Positions 16,002 to 23,903 of a stretch of DNA of 64,000 nucleotides are shown piece by piece. Position numbers and translations under genes: made by a program. Numbering within the stretch: position 1 is the first letter of the stretch; every line of letters starts with the position of its first letter. Under the pieces are notes generated by a model, which saw only the letters and a program-made list of their open reading frames with translations, did not search any database and was not told the DNA's origin. The stretch comes from an uncultured Bacteroidales bacterium (GTDB taxonomy: Bacteria > Bacteroidota > Bacteroidia > Bacteroidales > UBA932), in contig CAKVCK010000015.1 in the NCBI GenBank assembly GCA_934725575.1, forward strand, positions 1 to 64,000. The letters are read 5' to 3'.

Positions 16002-16316
16002 ATGAAAAGTGATTCATTATTCGCGTTTATCGCAGGGGCGGCTGCCGGGCTGACTCTGGGATTGCTGTTCGCTCCAGAGAAAGGTGAAGAGACACGTCGG
16101 AAACTGAAAGAGACAGTAGGTGACGCGGCGGATTCTGCCAAGGCACGGGCAAGACTCGCCAGAATGGAACTCAACGACTTGAAGGCGGATCTACAGGACC
16201 AGGCCGAGGATCTGAAGGAAGATGTAAGAATGAAGATCTTCGAGCGACTGGAAAAACTCGAAAGCGCCATTCAGAAGGACATTGAATATGCCGAAAGACA
16301 ATCTGAAAACGTTTGA
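16002..16316 (+). CDS. YtxH-domain protein
   Basis: A 104-residue protein with an N-terminal glycine-rich membrane segment and the YtxH signature (FIAGAAAGLTLGLLFAPEKGEETRRKLKE), then a charged coiled coil to the C-terminus. YtxH proteins are general-stress, membrane-associated proteins. It begins a three-gene operon: the next gene starts within a few bases, and a small basic protein follows. Its promoter is nearly identical to that of the NtrC-type activator. Confidence 0.88.
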   Translation: MKSDSLFAFIAGAAAGLTLGLLFAPEKGEETRRKLKETVGDAADSAKARARLARMELNDLKADLQDQAEDLKEDVRMKIFERLEKLESAIQKDIEYAERQSENV

Positions 16317-16318
16317 CA

Positions 16319-16669
16319 ATGAGTGAGTTCACAAAACCGATTGAGGATCTCGGCAAGAACACGGCGGACTATGTCGAGGCCAGGATTGACGACCTTAAGT
16401 TGAGAACGGCGAAGGGATTGTCATTGACGCTCAGCAAATTGCTTTATATGCTGCTTGTCCTGTTCATCGTGTCCGTTATCCTGACAGCTCTCGCCATCGG
16501 GGGCGTGATGTGGATAGGTGAGTTGATCGGTAGTTATGCTGCCGGAGCTGGAATTGTGGCCGCAGTGTTCGCTTTGATTCTGGTGATTGTCATTTTGCTG
16601 CGAAAAAGGCTGTTCCGCAACACGTTCGTTCCGATGTTCATCAAACTTTTCTTTGACGAAGACAAATAG
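16319..16669 (+). CDS. holin-superfamily III (DUF1469) membrane protein
   Basis: A 116-residue protein with an amphipathic N-terminus (EDLGKNTADYVEARIDDLKLRTA) and two transmembrane segments (about residues 40-63 and 70-95) ending in RKRLFRNTFVPMFIKLFFDE. This is the arrangement of the Holin-X/PspE-like DUF1469 family, which despite its name is usually a cell-envelope stress protein and not a phage product. Start is two bases after the stop of ytxH-like gene; the 3-base-earlier TTG is ignored. Confidence 0.82.
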   Translation: MSEFTKPIEDLGKNTADYVEARIDDLKLRTAKGLSLTLSKLLYMLLVLFIVSVILTALAIGGVMWIGELIGSYAAGAGIVAAVFALILVIVILLRKRLFRNTFVPMFIKLFFDEDK

Positions 16670-16672
16670 GCT

Positions 16673-16906
16673 ATGAGGTATTCTGAAATCAAGACAATGG
16701 ACGAGCTGGAATCTGCTCAGAAAGATGTGCGGGAGCGGCTAAGCAGAAGGTCGTTCGCTTTACGTGATTCTTTGCAGGATGTAAAGGAGGCTTACACGCC
16801 ATCCAATCTGCTGTTTTCCGGCCTGAGAAGTCTCTCGGTGTTCGTCCCTGTTGAAAAGTTGCTCCTCGTGGCAATCAGGATATTCAAACGTAGAATATTC
16901 AAATGA
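16673..16906 (+). CDS. small basic protein, third in YtxH operon
   Basis: Seventy-seven residues, starting three bases after the previous stop. It has an acidic-basic helical N-terminus (MDELESAQKDVRERLSRRS) and a hydrophobic, basic C-terminus (VEKLLLVAIRIFKRRIFK) that may lie in the membrane surface. I know no family name; such proteins regularly accompany YtxH/DUF1469 pairs. Confidence 0.75.
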   Translation: MRYSEIKTMDELESAQKDVRERLSRRSFALRDSLQDVKEAYTPSNLLFSGLRSLSVFVPVEKLLLVAIRIFKRRIFK

Positions 16907-16943
16907 TTTTCAATCATATTCATTAATATTTCCATTTCTGGCA

Positions 16944-18752
16944 ATGAGCATATTCAAAGAAAGGATTGAGTCGGTTCGGGCGATGATGCGCTCGAAGGGG
17001 TGGGATGCCGTCATCGTGACGGGAAATGACCCTCATAACAGTGAATATTCCGCCGCGCGCTGGCATCAGGTGGCGTGGCTTTCCGGCTACACCGGGGAAG
17101 GCGACCTTGTCATCACTGAGGATCACGTCGGTCTTTGGACTGACACTCGTTATTTCATTCAGGCTTCTCAGCAGCTTCCGGCCGCTGGTGTGGAGTTGCA
17201 CAAGACACGTGTTCCGGATCAAGTGCTTATTTCAGAGTGGCTCGCAGGGTATTTCTCTGATTTTGAGGAAGTTTGTGTCGCTGTTGACGGGCTTTGTATG
17301 ACGGCCTCTTCCGTGAAGGAGATCCAGGATGCTGTGGGTGAGAAAGTCCATTTTGTCAACGCTTCCGATATGTTGGATGCTCTTTGGGCCGACCGGCCGG
17401 AGATTCCTCAAACCCCAATCATAACCCTTGGGCCTGAGCAGGTCGGCTGGTCAAGGGAGCAGAAGGTGCGCTGGCTCCGCAAATGGCTGACTGACAAAGG
17501 GTACGATGCTATTCTTCTCACGGCTTTGGATGAAATCGCCTGGATGCTCAACGTCCGTGGGCAGGATGTCGCCTATAACCCAGTGGTGATGTCGTATCTT
17601 CTTGTCACCCAAGATAATGTGCTTTGGTTTGCGCGTAAGGGGGAGATCCCGGATGATGACGGAGAGACGGAGGACAGTTTCCACGAACTTCTTGCGGACG
17701 GAGTGAATATCCAGGAATATTCAGATGTTGAGGTGGCTCTTTCCAGTCTTGTGGACGGCAGTTACATCAAGACTTTGTTTGTTGATCCGGCGACGTTGAA
17801 TTACAGTTTGTACAGCGTTCTTAATCAGCAGTATGTTGTCTTAGGGACATCTCCTGTGGGACTGCGCAAGTCTGTCAAGAACGATGTCGAGATCGCAGGA
17901 ATGAAAGAGGCCCACCTTGAGGACGGCCTCGCTGTGGAGCGCTTTCTCTATTGGCTGCAAACCTCCGTCGAGGCGGGCGATGCGATCAATGAATATGAAG
18001 CCTCGCGAAAACTGCACGAGTTCCGCTCGGAGATCGAGGGCTTCCGTGGAGAGAGTTTCGAGACGATTTCGGCTTATGGTCCGAACGCCGCTCTGCCTCA
18101 CTATGTCACGCCGGAGGAAGGCTCCGCTGAGATCTATGCGGAAGGACTTTACCTGTGCGATTCCGGCGGGCAGTACCTGTTCGGTACCACTGACATCACC
18201 AGAACTGTTCCGCTTGGGCCTTGTTCCCAGTTGGAGAAAGAGGACTATACTTTGGTCTTGAAAGGGCATATAGCATTGGCAAAGGCTGTTTTCCCTAAAG
18301 GGACGGCTGGTTGCCAGCTGGATGTCCTGGCCCGCGAACCGCTCTGGAGCGCAAAGCGCAATTTCGGCCACGGAACCGGCCACGGGGTCGGATTCTATCT
18401 GAATGTCCACGAGGGGCCGCAGGACATCCGGCAGAACTTCAATCGTCAGGCTTTGATTCCGGGAATGATCACAAGTGATGAGCCGGGAATATACCGGGAG
18501 GGCAAGTTCGGTATCCGTCACGAGAACCTGATCCTTTGCGTTGATGCCGGAGAGAACGATTTCGGCCATTGGCTGAGATTCGAGACGTTGACCCTCTGCC
18601 ACTTCGACACGTCGATCCTTGTCAAAGACCTTCTTGACCGCTCCGAAATCGACTGGCTCAATGCCTACAACGAGCGTGTTTACCGTACTCTTTCCCCACG
18701 GCTCACTCCAGAGGTCGCTTCTTGGCTTCGTCAGAAGACGCTGCCGATCTAA
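16944..18752 (+). CDS. aminopeptidase P family (Xaa-Pro) M24B
   Basis: A 602-residue metallopeptidase with two N-terminal creatinase-like domains (NDPHNSEYSAARWHQVAWLSGYTGEGDLVI; WTDTRYFIQA) and a C-terminal pita-bread domain. Metal ligands appear in YLCDSGGQYLFGTTDITRT (two Asp), GHGTGHGVGFYLNVHEGP (His), MITSDEPGIY (Glu) and GIRHENLILC (Glu). It removes N-terminal residues before proline. A longer open frame begins 93 bases earlier but overlaps the previous gene; MSIFKERIESVRAMM is the normal family N-terminus. A hairpin terminator follows. Confidence 0.93.
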   Translation: MSIFKERIESVRAMMRSKGWDAVIVTGNDPHNSEYSAARWHQVAWLSGYTGEGDLVITEDHVGLWTDTRYFIQASQQLPAAGVELHKTRVPDQVLISEWLAGYFSDFEEVCVAVDGLCMTASSVKEIQDAVGEKVHFVNASDMLDALWADRPEIPQTPIITLGPEQVGWSREQKVRWLRKWLTDKGYDAILLTALDEIAWMLNVRGQDVAYNPVVMSYLLVTQDNVLWFARKGEIPDDDGETEDSFHELLADGVNIQEYSDVEVALSSLVDGSYIKTLFVDPATLNYSLYSVLNQQYVVLGTSPVGLRKSVKNDVEIAGMKEAHLEDGLAVERFLYWLQTSVEAGDAINEYEASRKLHEFRSEIEGFRGESFETISAYGPNAALPHYVTPEEGSAEIYAEGLYLCDSGGQYLFGTTDITRTVPLGPCSQLEKEDYTLVLKGHIALAKAVFPKGTAGCQLDVLAREPLWSAKRNFGHGTGHGVGFYLNVHEGPQDIRQNFNRQALIPGMITSDEPGIYREGKFGIRHENLILCVDAGENDFGHWLRFETLTLCHFDTSILVKDLLDRSEIDWLNAYNERVYRTLSPRLTPEVASWLRQKTLPI

Positions 18753-18815
18753 ATGTGGTTGTGTTGCCGTGGCACTTAAGTGCTTGAAAATGAATATAAA
18801 AAGCAATGTCCTGGT

Positions 18816-18847
18816 GCTGTCTTCTTCACCAGGACATCGCTCTTTTG
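18816..18847 (+). terminator. terminator of aminopeptidase gene
   Basis: An 11-bp perfect stem ATGTCCTGGTG/CACCAGGACAT with a 10-nt loop CTGTCTTCTT, followed by TCTTTT. Confidence 0.75.
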
Positions 18848-19007
18848 CATGAAAATCAAATAGTTATCTGCCACGGCACATCACAGTACTTCCGTGGGCT
18901 CAGCTGCTTCGACAAGCTCAGCAACCGCAGTATGATGCCATTGAAATATGTACTATGTACGATGACTATGCAGTATGATGTCATTGAAATATTAGGTTAC
19001 CCTAATA
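18848..19007. other. intergenic, dispersed hairpin copy
   Basis: This space between convergent genes holds a copy of the dispersed hairpin (GCTTCGACAAGCTCAGC at 18905-18921, inverse orientation) and two copies of a short TATGATG-(C/T)-CATTGAAATAT motif (near 18933 and 18974, about 41 bp apart). No gene is seen. Confidence 0.55.
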
Positions 19008-19075
19008 AGTCCAGAGGGCCTCTAACCTGAATTTTGGTAACGTGCAAAATTCAGGTTAAAGGCCCTCTGGACTAT
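19008..19075 (-). terminator. long terminator hairpin of TrpB2 gene
   Basis: A 29-bp stem with one internal mismatch and a 10-nt loop. Read along the gene's strand the core is GAATTTT-GCACGTTACC-AAAATTC, identical to the core of the icd terminator; the outer stem (AGTCCAGAGGGCC) is different. Confidence 0.85.
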
Positions 19076-19085
19076 ATTCCACCAA

Positions 19086-20450
19086 TTATTTGTTCAGCTC
19101 GTCAGCCGACTTGATGTACTTTGCAAGCTCGGCGTCGGAGACGTGGAAGTTCTGCATCTCGCCGGAGAGGTATTGATCGTAGGCGCTCATATCCACGAAA
19201 CCGTGGCCGGAAAGGTTGAAGAGAATGACTTTCTCCTCGCCGGTCTCTTTGCACTTTAGTGCTTCGTTGACTGTAGCGGCGATGGCGTGACAGGATTCCG
19301 GAGCAGGAATTATGCCCTCGGTCTGGGCGAAGAGCACACCAGCCTTGAATGCGTCAAGCTGCTCGATGTCAATCGCTTCCATATATCCGTCCTTCATAAG
19401 CTGTGACATTATCACGCCGGCTCCGTGGTAACGAAGTCCGCCTGCGTGGATGGTCGCCGGCTTGAAATCGTGACCGAGGGTGTACATCGGGAGGAGCGGA
19501 GTCATACCGGCCTCGTCACCGAAGTCATATTCAAACTTTCCTCTCGTTAGTTTCGGGCAGGAATATGGCTCGGCCGCGATGAAGCGGGTCTTTTTGCCTT
19601 CCTGAATATTATGCCTCATAAACGGGTAGGCGATGCCGCTGAAGTTCGAGCCGCCACCGAAGCAGGCCACCACGATGTCTGGATATTCCCCGGCCAACTC
19701 CATCTGCTTCTCCGCCTCCAGTCCGATTACGGTCTGATGGAGGCAGACGTGATTCAGGACAGATCCGAGCGTGTACTTGCAGTTCGGGGTGCTGACCGCA
19801 AGCTCGATAGCCTCGGAGATTGCGCATCCGAGTGAGCCTTGATCGTTAGGATTGGCCGTGATGATGTCCTTTCCGGCTCTTGTGGACATTGACGGAGATG
19901 GAGTGATTGCCGCTCCGAAAGTCTGCATAATCGACCTCCTGTAAGGCTTCTGCTGGAAGCTGACCTTGACCATATAGACGGCGCAGTCGATTCCGAATTT
20001 CTTGGCGGCGTAGGAAAGCGCTCCGCCCCATTGGCCGGCTCCGGTCTCGGTTGTGATGTTTGTGATGCCCTGCTCCTTGGCATAGTAGGCCTGTGCTAAG
20101 GCGGAGTTCAGCTTGTGTGATCCGGCAGGGGAGACACTCTCATTCTTGAAATAGATGTGTGCCGGTGTGCCGAGCGCGGCCTCAAGGTCATAAGCCCTTA
20201 CCAGAGGCGTGCATCTGTAGCCTGCGTACTGTTCACGGACCGGTTCAGGGATAGGAATCCACTCGTCTGTTGTGTTGAGCTCCTGGTCGGCGCACGCCTT
20301 GCAGAAGATAGGGTAGAGATCCTCGGCTTTCAAGGCCTCGTGAGTGGCCGGGTTGAGAATAGGCATAGGTTTGTTGGGCATGACTGCCTGCATGTTGAAC
20401 CATGCTGTCGGGATTTCGCTCTCTGGGAGCAAGAACTTTTTCTGTCTCAT
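19086..20450 (-). CDS. TrpB2-type tryptophan synthase beta chain
   Basis: A 454-residue PLP enzyme. The long N-terminal extension and the text of VSPAGSHKLNSALAQAYYAKEQG (PLP lysine K113), TETGAGQWGGAL and GGGSNFSGIAYPFM (phosphate-binding loop) place it in the TrpB2 branch, which acts without TrpA and condenses indole (or indole salvaged from outside) with serine. No trpA or other trp gene is near, which fits a salvage role. It is monocistronic, with its own terminator. Confidence 0.92.
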   Translation of the reverse strand: MRQKKFLLPESEIPTAWFNMQAVMPNKPMPILNPATHEALKAEDLYPIFCKACADQELNTTDEWIPIPEPVREQYAGYRCTPLVRAYDLEAALGTPAHIYFKNESVSPAGSHKLNSALAQAYYAKEQGITNITTETGAGQWGGALSYAAKKFGIDCAVYMVKVSFQQKPYRRSIMQTFGAAITPSPSMSTRAGKDIITANPNDQGSLGCAISEAIELAVSTPNCKYTLGSVLNHVCLHQTVIGLEAEKQMELAGEYPDIVVACFGGGSNFSGIAYPFMRHNIQEGKKTRFIAAEPYSCPKLTRGKFEYDFGDEAGMTPLLPMYTLGHDFKPATIHAGGLRYHGAGVIMSQLMKDGYMEAIDIEQLDAFKAGVLFAQTEGIIPAPESCHAIAATVNEALKCKETGEEKVILFNLSGHGFVDMSAYDQYLSGEMQNFHVSDAELAKYIKSADELNK

Positions 20451-20551
20451 TGTTGTTCGTTTTTGAATGATACTATTGTTTGTAAATCAAGTTGTCTTTT
20501 TATATGGTCTCTTAGACAGGCTTGGCGGCCTGTGGAGGTAACACAAAAAAA

Positions 20552-20574
20552 GGGCGACCATCATCCGGTCGCCC
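20552..20574 (-). terminator. terminator of cytochrome b gene
   Basis: GGGCGACC/GGTCGCCC stem with a 7-nt loop, followed on the minus strand by seven T. It separates the cytochrome b gene from TrpB2 and shows that no flavoprotein gene is cotranscribed. Confidence 0.88.
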
Positions 20575-20597
20575 TTGAAATTTCATTATGTCCTTGA

Positions 20598-21290
20598 CTA
20601 GATCAAAGCGTTTGCCTGAAGGAATGCATTGATACCAACAGCCGCAAAGCCAAGGCAGATCAGCGTGGCGACCACGATGCCGATCACTTTCAGTCTCTTG
20701 AACCAAGTCTGGTTGTTCCAACCAACTGTCTGGAACATACTCCAGAAACCGTGGCAAAGGTGGAACCAGATAGCCACGAACCAGACGAGGTAAAGAACCA
20801 GCACCCACCATCGTCCGAAAGTGAGGTTGAGAAGCTCGTAAGGATTGCCTTCCTCGGCGCCGATGAACATCGCAAGCTGCATCTTCGCCCAGAAGTGAGT
20901 GAGATGGAATGCGAGGAAACCGAGAACTACAATACCAAGCACGAACATATTCTTCGCTGACCAAGAATCGGCGGCGGCGACACTTGAGGCCTCATAGCGC
21001 TTGTAACCGCCACGGGCCTTGATATTCTTCCAAGTAAGCCAGCATCCGTAGAAGATGTGGATGATGAAACCGGCGGCGAGAACCGGAACCATTATGGTCA
21101 CGATCGGAAGCGCCATAAACTCGCAGCCTTTCTCGAAAAGACCGTCGAGTCCGTTGTAGTTGCCTGTGAAAGAGTCAATGACGGAGAACAGGTTAATAGT
21201 CACGTGAAGCAGCAGGAAGATTATGAGAAATGCTCCGCTGACAGCCTGGATGAACTTCCTTCCGATGGAATAGTGAAATGCGTTCGCCAT
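20598..21290 (-). CDS. fumarate reductase/succinate dehydrogenase cytochrome b
   Basis: A 230-residue membrane protein with five predicted helices and the conserved haem-ligand histidines of the B. fragilis/Wolinella-type di-haem subunit (IFLLLHVTINLF, FIIHIFYGCWLTWK, LAFHLTHFWAKMQ, FHLCHGFWSMFQT). It anchors the FrdA/FrdB complex and passes electrons from menaquinol. FrdA and FrdB normally follow it directly, but here a strong terminator and TrpB2 follow instead, so it is an orphan in this window. Two tRNA genes lie just upstream on the same strand. Confidence 0.9.
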   Translation of the reverse strand: MANAFHYSIGRKFIQAVSGAFLIIFLLLHVTINLFSVIDSFTGNYNGLDGLFEKGCEFMALPIVTIMVPVLAAGFIIHIFYGCWLTWKNIKARGGYKRYEASSVAAADSWSAKNMFVLGIVVLGFLAFHLTHFWAKMQLAMFIGAEEGNPYELLNLTFGRWWVLVLYLVWFVAIWFHLCHGFWSMFQTVGWNNQTWFKRLKVIGIVVATLICLGFAAVGINAFLQANALI

Positions 21291-21318
21291 TATCGTCTAA
21301 TTAGTTTCTATTGTTGTG

Positions 21319-21392
21319 TAGCGGGAGTGGGGCATGATCCCACGACCTCCGGATTATGAATCCGACGCTCTAACCAGCTGAGCTACCCCGCC
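21319..21392 (-). tRNA. tRNA-Met (CAU)
   Basis: Folds as a cloverleaf: acceptor GGCGGGG with closing G-U pairs, D arm GCTCAGCTGGTTAGAGC, anticodon loop with CAT between CGGAT-T and AATCCG, T arm GTGGGATCATGCCCCAC. CCA is not encoded. Elongator type by the acceptor and D arm; a tRNA-Ile2 (lysidine) identity cannot be excluded by eye. Confidence 0.9.
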
Positions 21393-21441
21393 ATTCTTGT
21401 TGGCAAGAGCCATAAAAACAAACCGGCCGGAGCCGGATTTG

Positions 21442-21512
21442 TTGAGATAGAAGGATTCGAACCCTCACTGACAGAGCCAGAATCTGTAGTGCTACCATTA
21501 CACCATATCTCA
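21442..21512 (-). tRNA. tRNA-Gln (CUG)
   Basis: Acceptor TGAGATA/TATCTCA, D arm GGTGTAATGGTAGCAC, anticodon stem ACAGA/TCTGT with loop TTCTGGC (anticodon CTG), T arm AGGGTTCGAATCCTT. CCA is not encoded. It lies 49 bp before tRNA-Met and is probably cotranscribed with it. Confidence 0.92.
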
Positions 21513-21544
21513 ATGATGCGCTGCGTTTCTTCGCAACTGGACTG

Positions 21545-21575
21545 CAAAAATAGAACTTTATCCTGAATTGACAAA
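21545..21575 (-). promoter_or_regulatory. promoter of the tRNA pair
   Basis: On the minus strand TTTG (21575-21572) and TATTTTTG (21552-21545) are 19 bp apart and lie about 33 bp before tRNA-Gln. Confidence 0.65.
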
Positions 21576-21576
21576 A

Positions 21577-23031
21577 TTAATTCGACTTTTTTCGCCGAAT
21601 TAATAGACAAAGTCCCAAAATTGTGAACAAAGCGTTGAAAAGAAGCAGCTCGTAGCTGAATTTGTACCCGCCGAACCACCTCTCGGAGTTGCTCTGCAGG
21701 ATGAAGCAAAGCACCGGCGCGATGACGGCCACCAGCGGCACCCACTTGTCATTGATCTTCTTTTTTGTGAATATCCCGAACGCGAACATTCCCAGGATCG
21801 GCCCGTAAGTGTAGCTCGCAAGCTTGTAAACCGCGTCAATGGCCGATTTCGTGTTCAGCAGATAGAAGACAAAGATCACCACTCCCATCAGGAACGCCAT
21901 CAGCAGATGCACCTTCTTTCTTATAGTGGTGACCTGCTCCTCGCTCTTCCCCTTAGTTCCTATGATGTCCACCGTGAACGACGTTGTCAGCGCGGTCAGG
22001 GCCGAGCCTCCCGCCGCGAACGCGCACGACACAAGCCCGATCACGAAAAGCACGCCCACAATCGCAGGCAGATAGCCACCTGTCGCCACCGCCGGGAACA
22101 AGGTGTCACCAACCTCGGAGATGCCCTTCTGGCCTGCGAATATGTACAAAAGCACACCCAGGCAGAGGAACAGGAATATCACCGGAATCTGCAGCAAACC
22201 GCTGGTGATGAGGTTCTTTTGCGAATCCTTGGCGTTGCGGCTGCTCAGCGTGCGCTGCATCATATCCTGGTCCAGCCCCGTCATCGCTATCACGGTGAAC
22301 ACGCCCGCCAGGAACTGCTTCCAGAAATATTCAGGGTGATTCACATCGTCGAAGAAGAACATCTTTGAATATGAACTCTCACGCACCGTCTGCACCACGC
22401 CGGAGAAATTAAGCCCCAGATCCTTGGCAATGAACACGATCGCCAGCACGATGGAGACAATCATACAGACTGTCTTCAGTGTGTCCGTCCAGATCACGGA
22501 CTTCACCCCGCCGCGGAACGTGTACAGCAGCACGATGGCCACGGAGACGATCACGTTCAGGATGAACGGCAGCCCAAGCGGCTCGAAGATCATCAGCTGG
22601 AGCGTCACGCAGACGAGGAACAGTCTGACGGCCGCTCCCAAGATCTTGGAAATGAAGAAGAACCACGCTCCGGTCTTGTGCGAGGACACTCCGAACCGGT
22701 CGTCAAGATATTGGTAGATCGACACCATATTCATTTTGAAGAATATAGGTGTGAGGACGAAGGCGATGATGATGTAGCCGACAAAGAATCCGAGCACCAT
22801 CTGTAGATAACCCATAGCCGTGCCTCCCACGCCGACCATTCCCGGCACTGAGACATAGGTGACTCCGGACATCGGCGCACCGAGCATCGCGATCGCCACG
22901 ATCCACCACGGAGCCTTGCGCCCCCCGTTGAAGAATCCCGCGTTGTCCGCGTTACGCGACGAGATCCAAGACACCGTGAACATCACGGCAAAGTACGCCA
23001 GAACTGTGATTATTACTGATAAAGGGCTCAT
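21577..23031 (-). CDS. sodium:solute symporter (SSS family)
   Basis: A 484-residue membrane protein with about 13 transmembrane segments and the SSS signatures WIVAIAMLGAPMSGVTYVSVPGMVG and GLVSCAFAAGGSALTALTTSFTVDII. It carries a solute into the cell with Na+. The substrate (sugar, sialic acid, or an organic acid) cannot be read from the sequence. It is a single gene whose stop lies next to the tRNA promoter. Confidence 0.9.
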   Translation of the reverse strand: MSPLSVIITVLAYFAVMFTVSWISSRNADNAGFFNGGRKAPWWIVAIAMLGAPMSGVTYVSVPGMVGVGGTAMGYLQMVLGFFVGYIIIAFVLTPIFFKMNMVSIYQYLDDRFGVSSHKTGAWFFFISKILGAAVRLFLVCVTLQLMIFEPLGLPFILNVIVSVAIVLLYTFRGGVKSVIWTDTLKTVCMIVSIVLAIVFIAKDLGLNFSGVVQTVRESSYSKMFFFDDVNHPEYFWKQFLAGVFTVIAMTGLDQDMMQRTLSSRNAKDSQKNLITSGLLQIPVIFLFLCLGVLLYIFAGQKGISEVGDTLFPAVATGGYLPAIVGVLFVIGLVSCAFAAGGSALTALTTSFTVDIIGTKGKSEEQVTTIRKKVHLLMAFLMGVVIFVFYLLNTKSAIDAVYKLASYTYGPILGMFAFGIFTKKKINDKWVPLVAVIAPVLCFILQSNSERWFGGYKFSYELLLFNALFTILGLCLLIRRKKSN

Positions 23032-23135
23032 ATTGTGCTATCAATAGGGTATTATATGCAAAAGTAAGCTTTTGAAGGCAAATCACGATAACTTTTTTCA
23101 TTATTCATTGAAATCAGTCATCATGATTGGATTAT

Positions 23136-23624
23136 TCAAATTTTGAATATGAGAACTGTGGCCCAGACCTCGCAGCCTTCCTTTCTGCCGACAAAGCCGA
23201 GACGTTCGGTGGTGGTGGCCTTAACGGAGATGTTGTCTGTGTCTGTTCCGATCACTTCGGCAAGCTTTGAACGCATATTGTCAATGTGCGGGCGGAGTTT
23301 CGGAGCCTGCAGGGCTATCGTGATGTCGGCGTTGCCGAACTCGTAGCCTTGGGCTCTGACCAGTCTCATCACTTCTTTCAGAAGCAGCTTGCTGTCAATG
23401 CCTTTCCATCTGTCGTCATTGTCCGGGAAGTGCAGTCCGATGTCCCCAAGCGCGGCCGCTCCCAAAAGGGCGTCGCAGAGAGCGTGTATCGCCACGTCGC
23501 CATCTGAATGAGCCACAAATCCGGTTTCGCTTTCGATTTTGATTCCGCAAAGCCACATCGGAAGCCCTTCCTTGAGGGCGTGGACATCGTAGCCGTTGCC
23601 TATCCTTATGCTGGAATATTCCAT
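23136..23624 (-). CDS. ispF: 2-C-methyl-D-erythritol 2,4-cyclodiphosphate synthase
   Basis: A 162-residue enzyme of the non-mevalonate isoprenoid pathway. The metal-binding GNGYDVHAL (Asp, His), FVAHSDGDVAIHALCDALLGAAALGDIG and the C-terminal VKATTTERLGFVGRKEG are all intact. Length is standard. No other isoprenoid gene is near. Its start lies 15 bp from AT-rich promoter sequence in the opposite direction to the GH9-CE4 gene. Confidence 0.95.
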   Translation of the reverse strand: MEYSSIRIGNGYDVHALKEGLPMWLCGIKIESETGFVAHSDGDVAIHALCDALLGAAALGDIGLHFPDNDDRWKGIDSKLLLKEVMRLVRAQGYEFGNADITIALQAPKLRPHIDNMRSKLAEVIGTDTDNISVKATTTERLGFVGRKEGCEVWATVLIFKI

Positions 23625-23727
23625 TATGCAGTTCTATTTTCGCAAAAGTAAGCATTTTCTACATTTTGGACGGCTAATTTTCCTAAATTTGCATCTTAAT
23701 GAGCATATTCATTGATTTTTGAGACTA

Positions 23728-23890
23728 AGAAGCTGTTTTGATTTGTTTGAAATGTTTTTTGAGTTGAAAGAATCTTCATTTTCTTCCCGCTTCTTCAGTC
23801 AGATAGCACCACTATCTTCCTTGGAAGAAGCGGTCGAATCTGAAGTTTTTCACTCTCAAACCTTCAAACAAACAAATCAAAACAGCTTCT
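23728..23890. mobile_element. fold-back MITE-like element, copy 1 (163 bp)
   Basis: Perfect 22-bp terminal inverted repeats (AGAAGCTGTTTTGATTTGTT plus TG) at 23728 and 23869-23890. The arms pair over most of the element (TTTGAG-TGAAA-CTTCA against its complement; CCGCTTCTTC/GAAGAAGCGG in the centre), so the whole can fold into one hairpin. It has no ORF. A second copy lies at 27921-28158. It sits 14 bp before the start of the GH9-CE4 gene and so forms most of its leader. Confidence 0.85.
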
Positions 23891-23903
23891 AATAAACCAT
23901 AGG

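Noticed and set aside
16319..16669. Prophage holin
   Set aside because: DUF1469 proteins next to YtxH are cell-envelope proteins; no phage genes are near.
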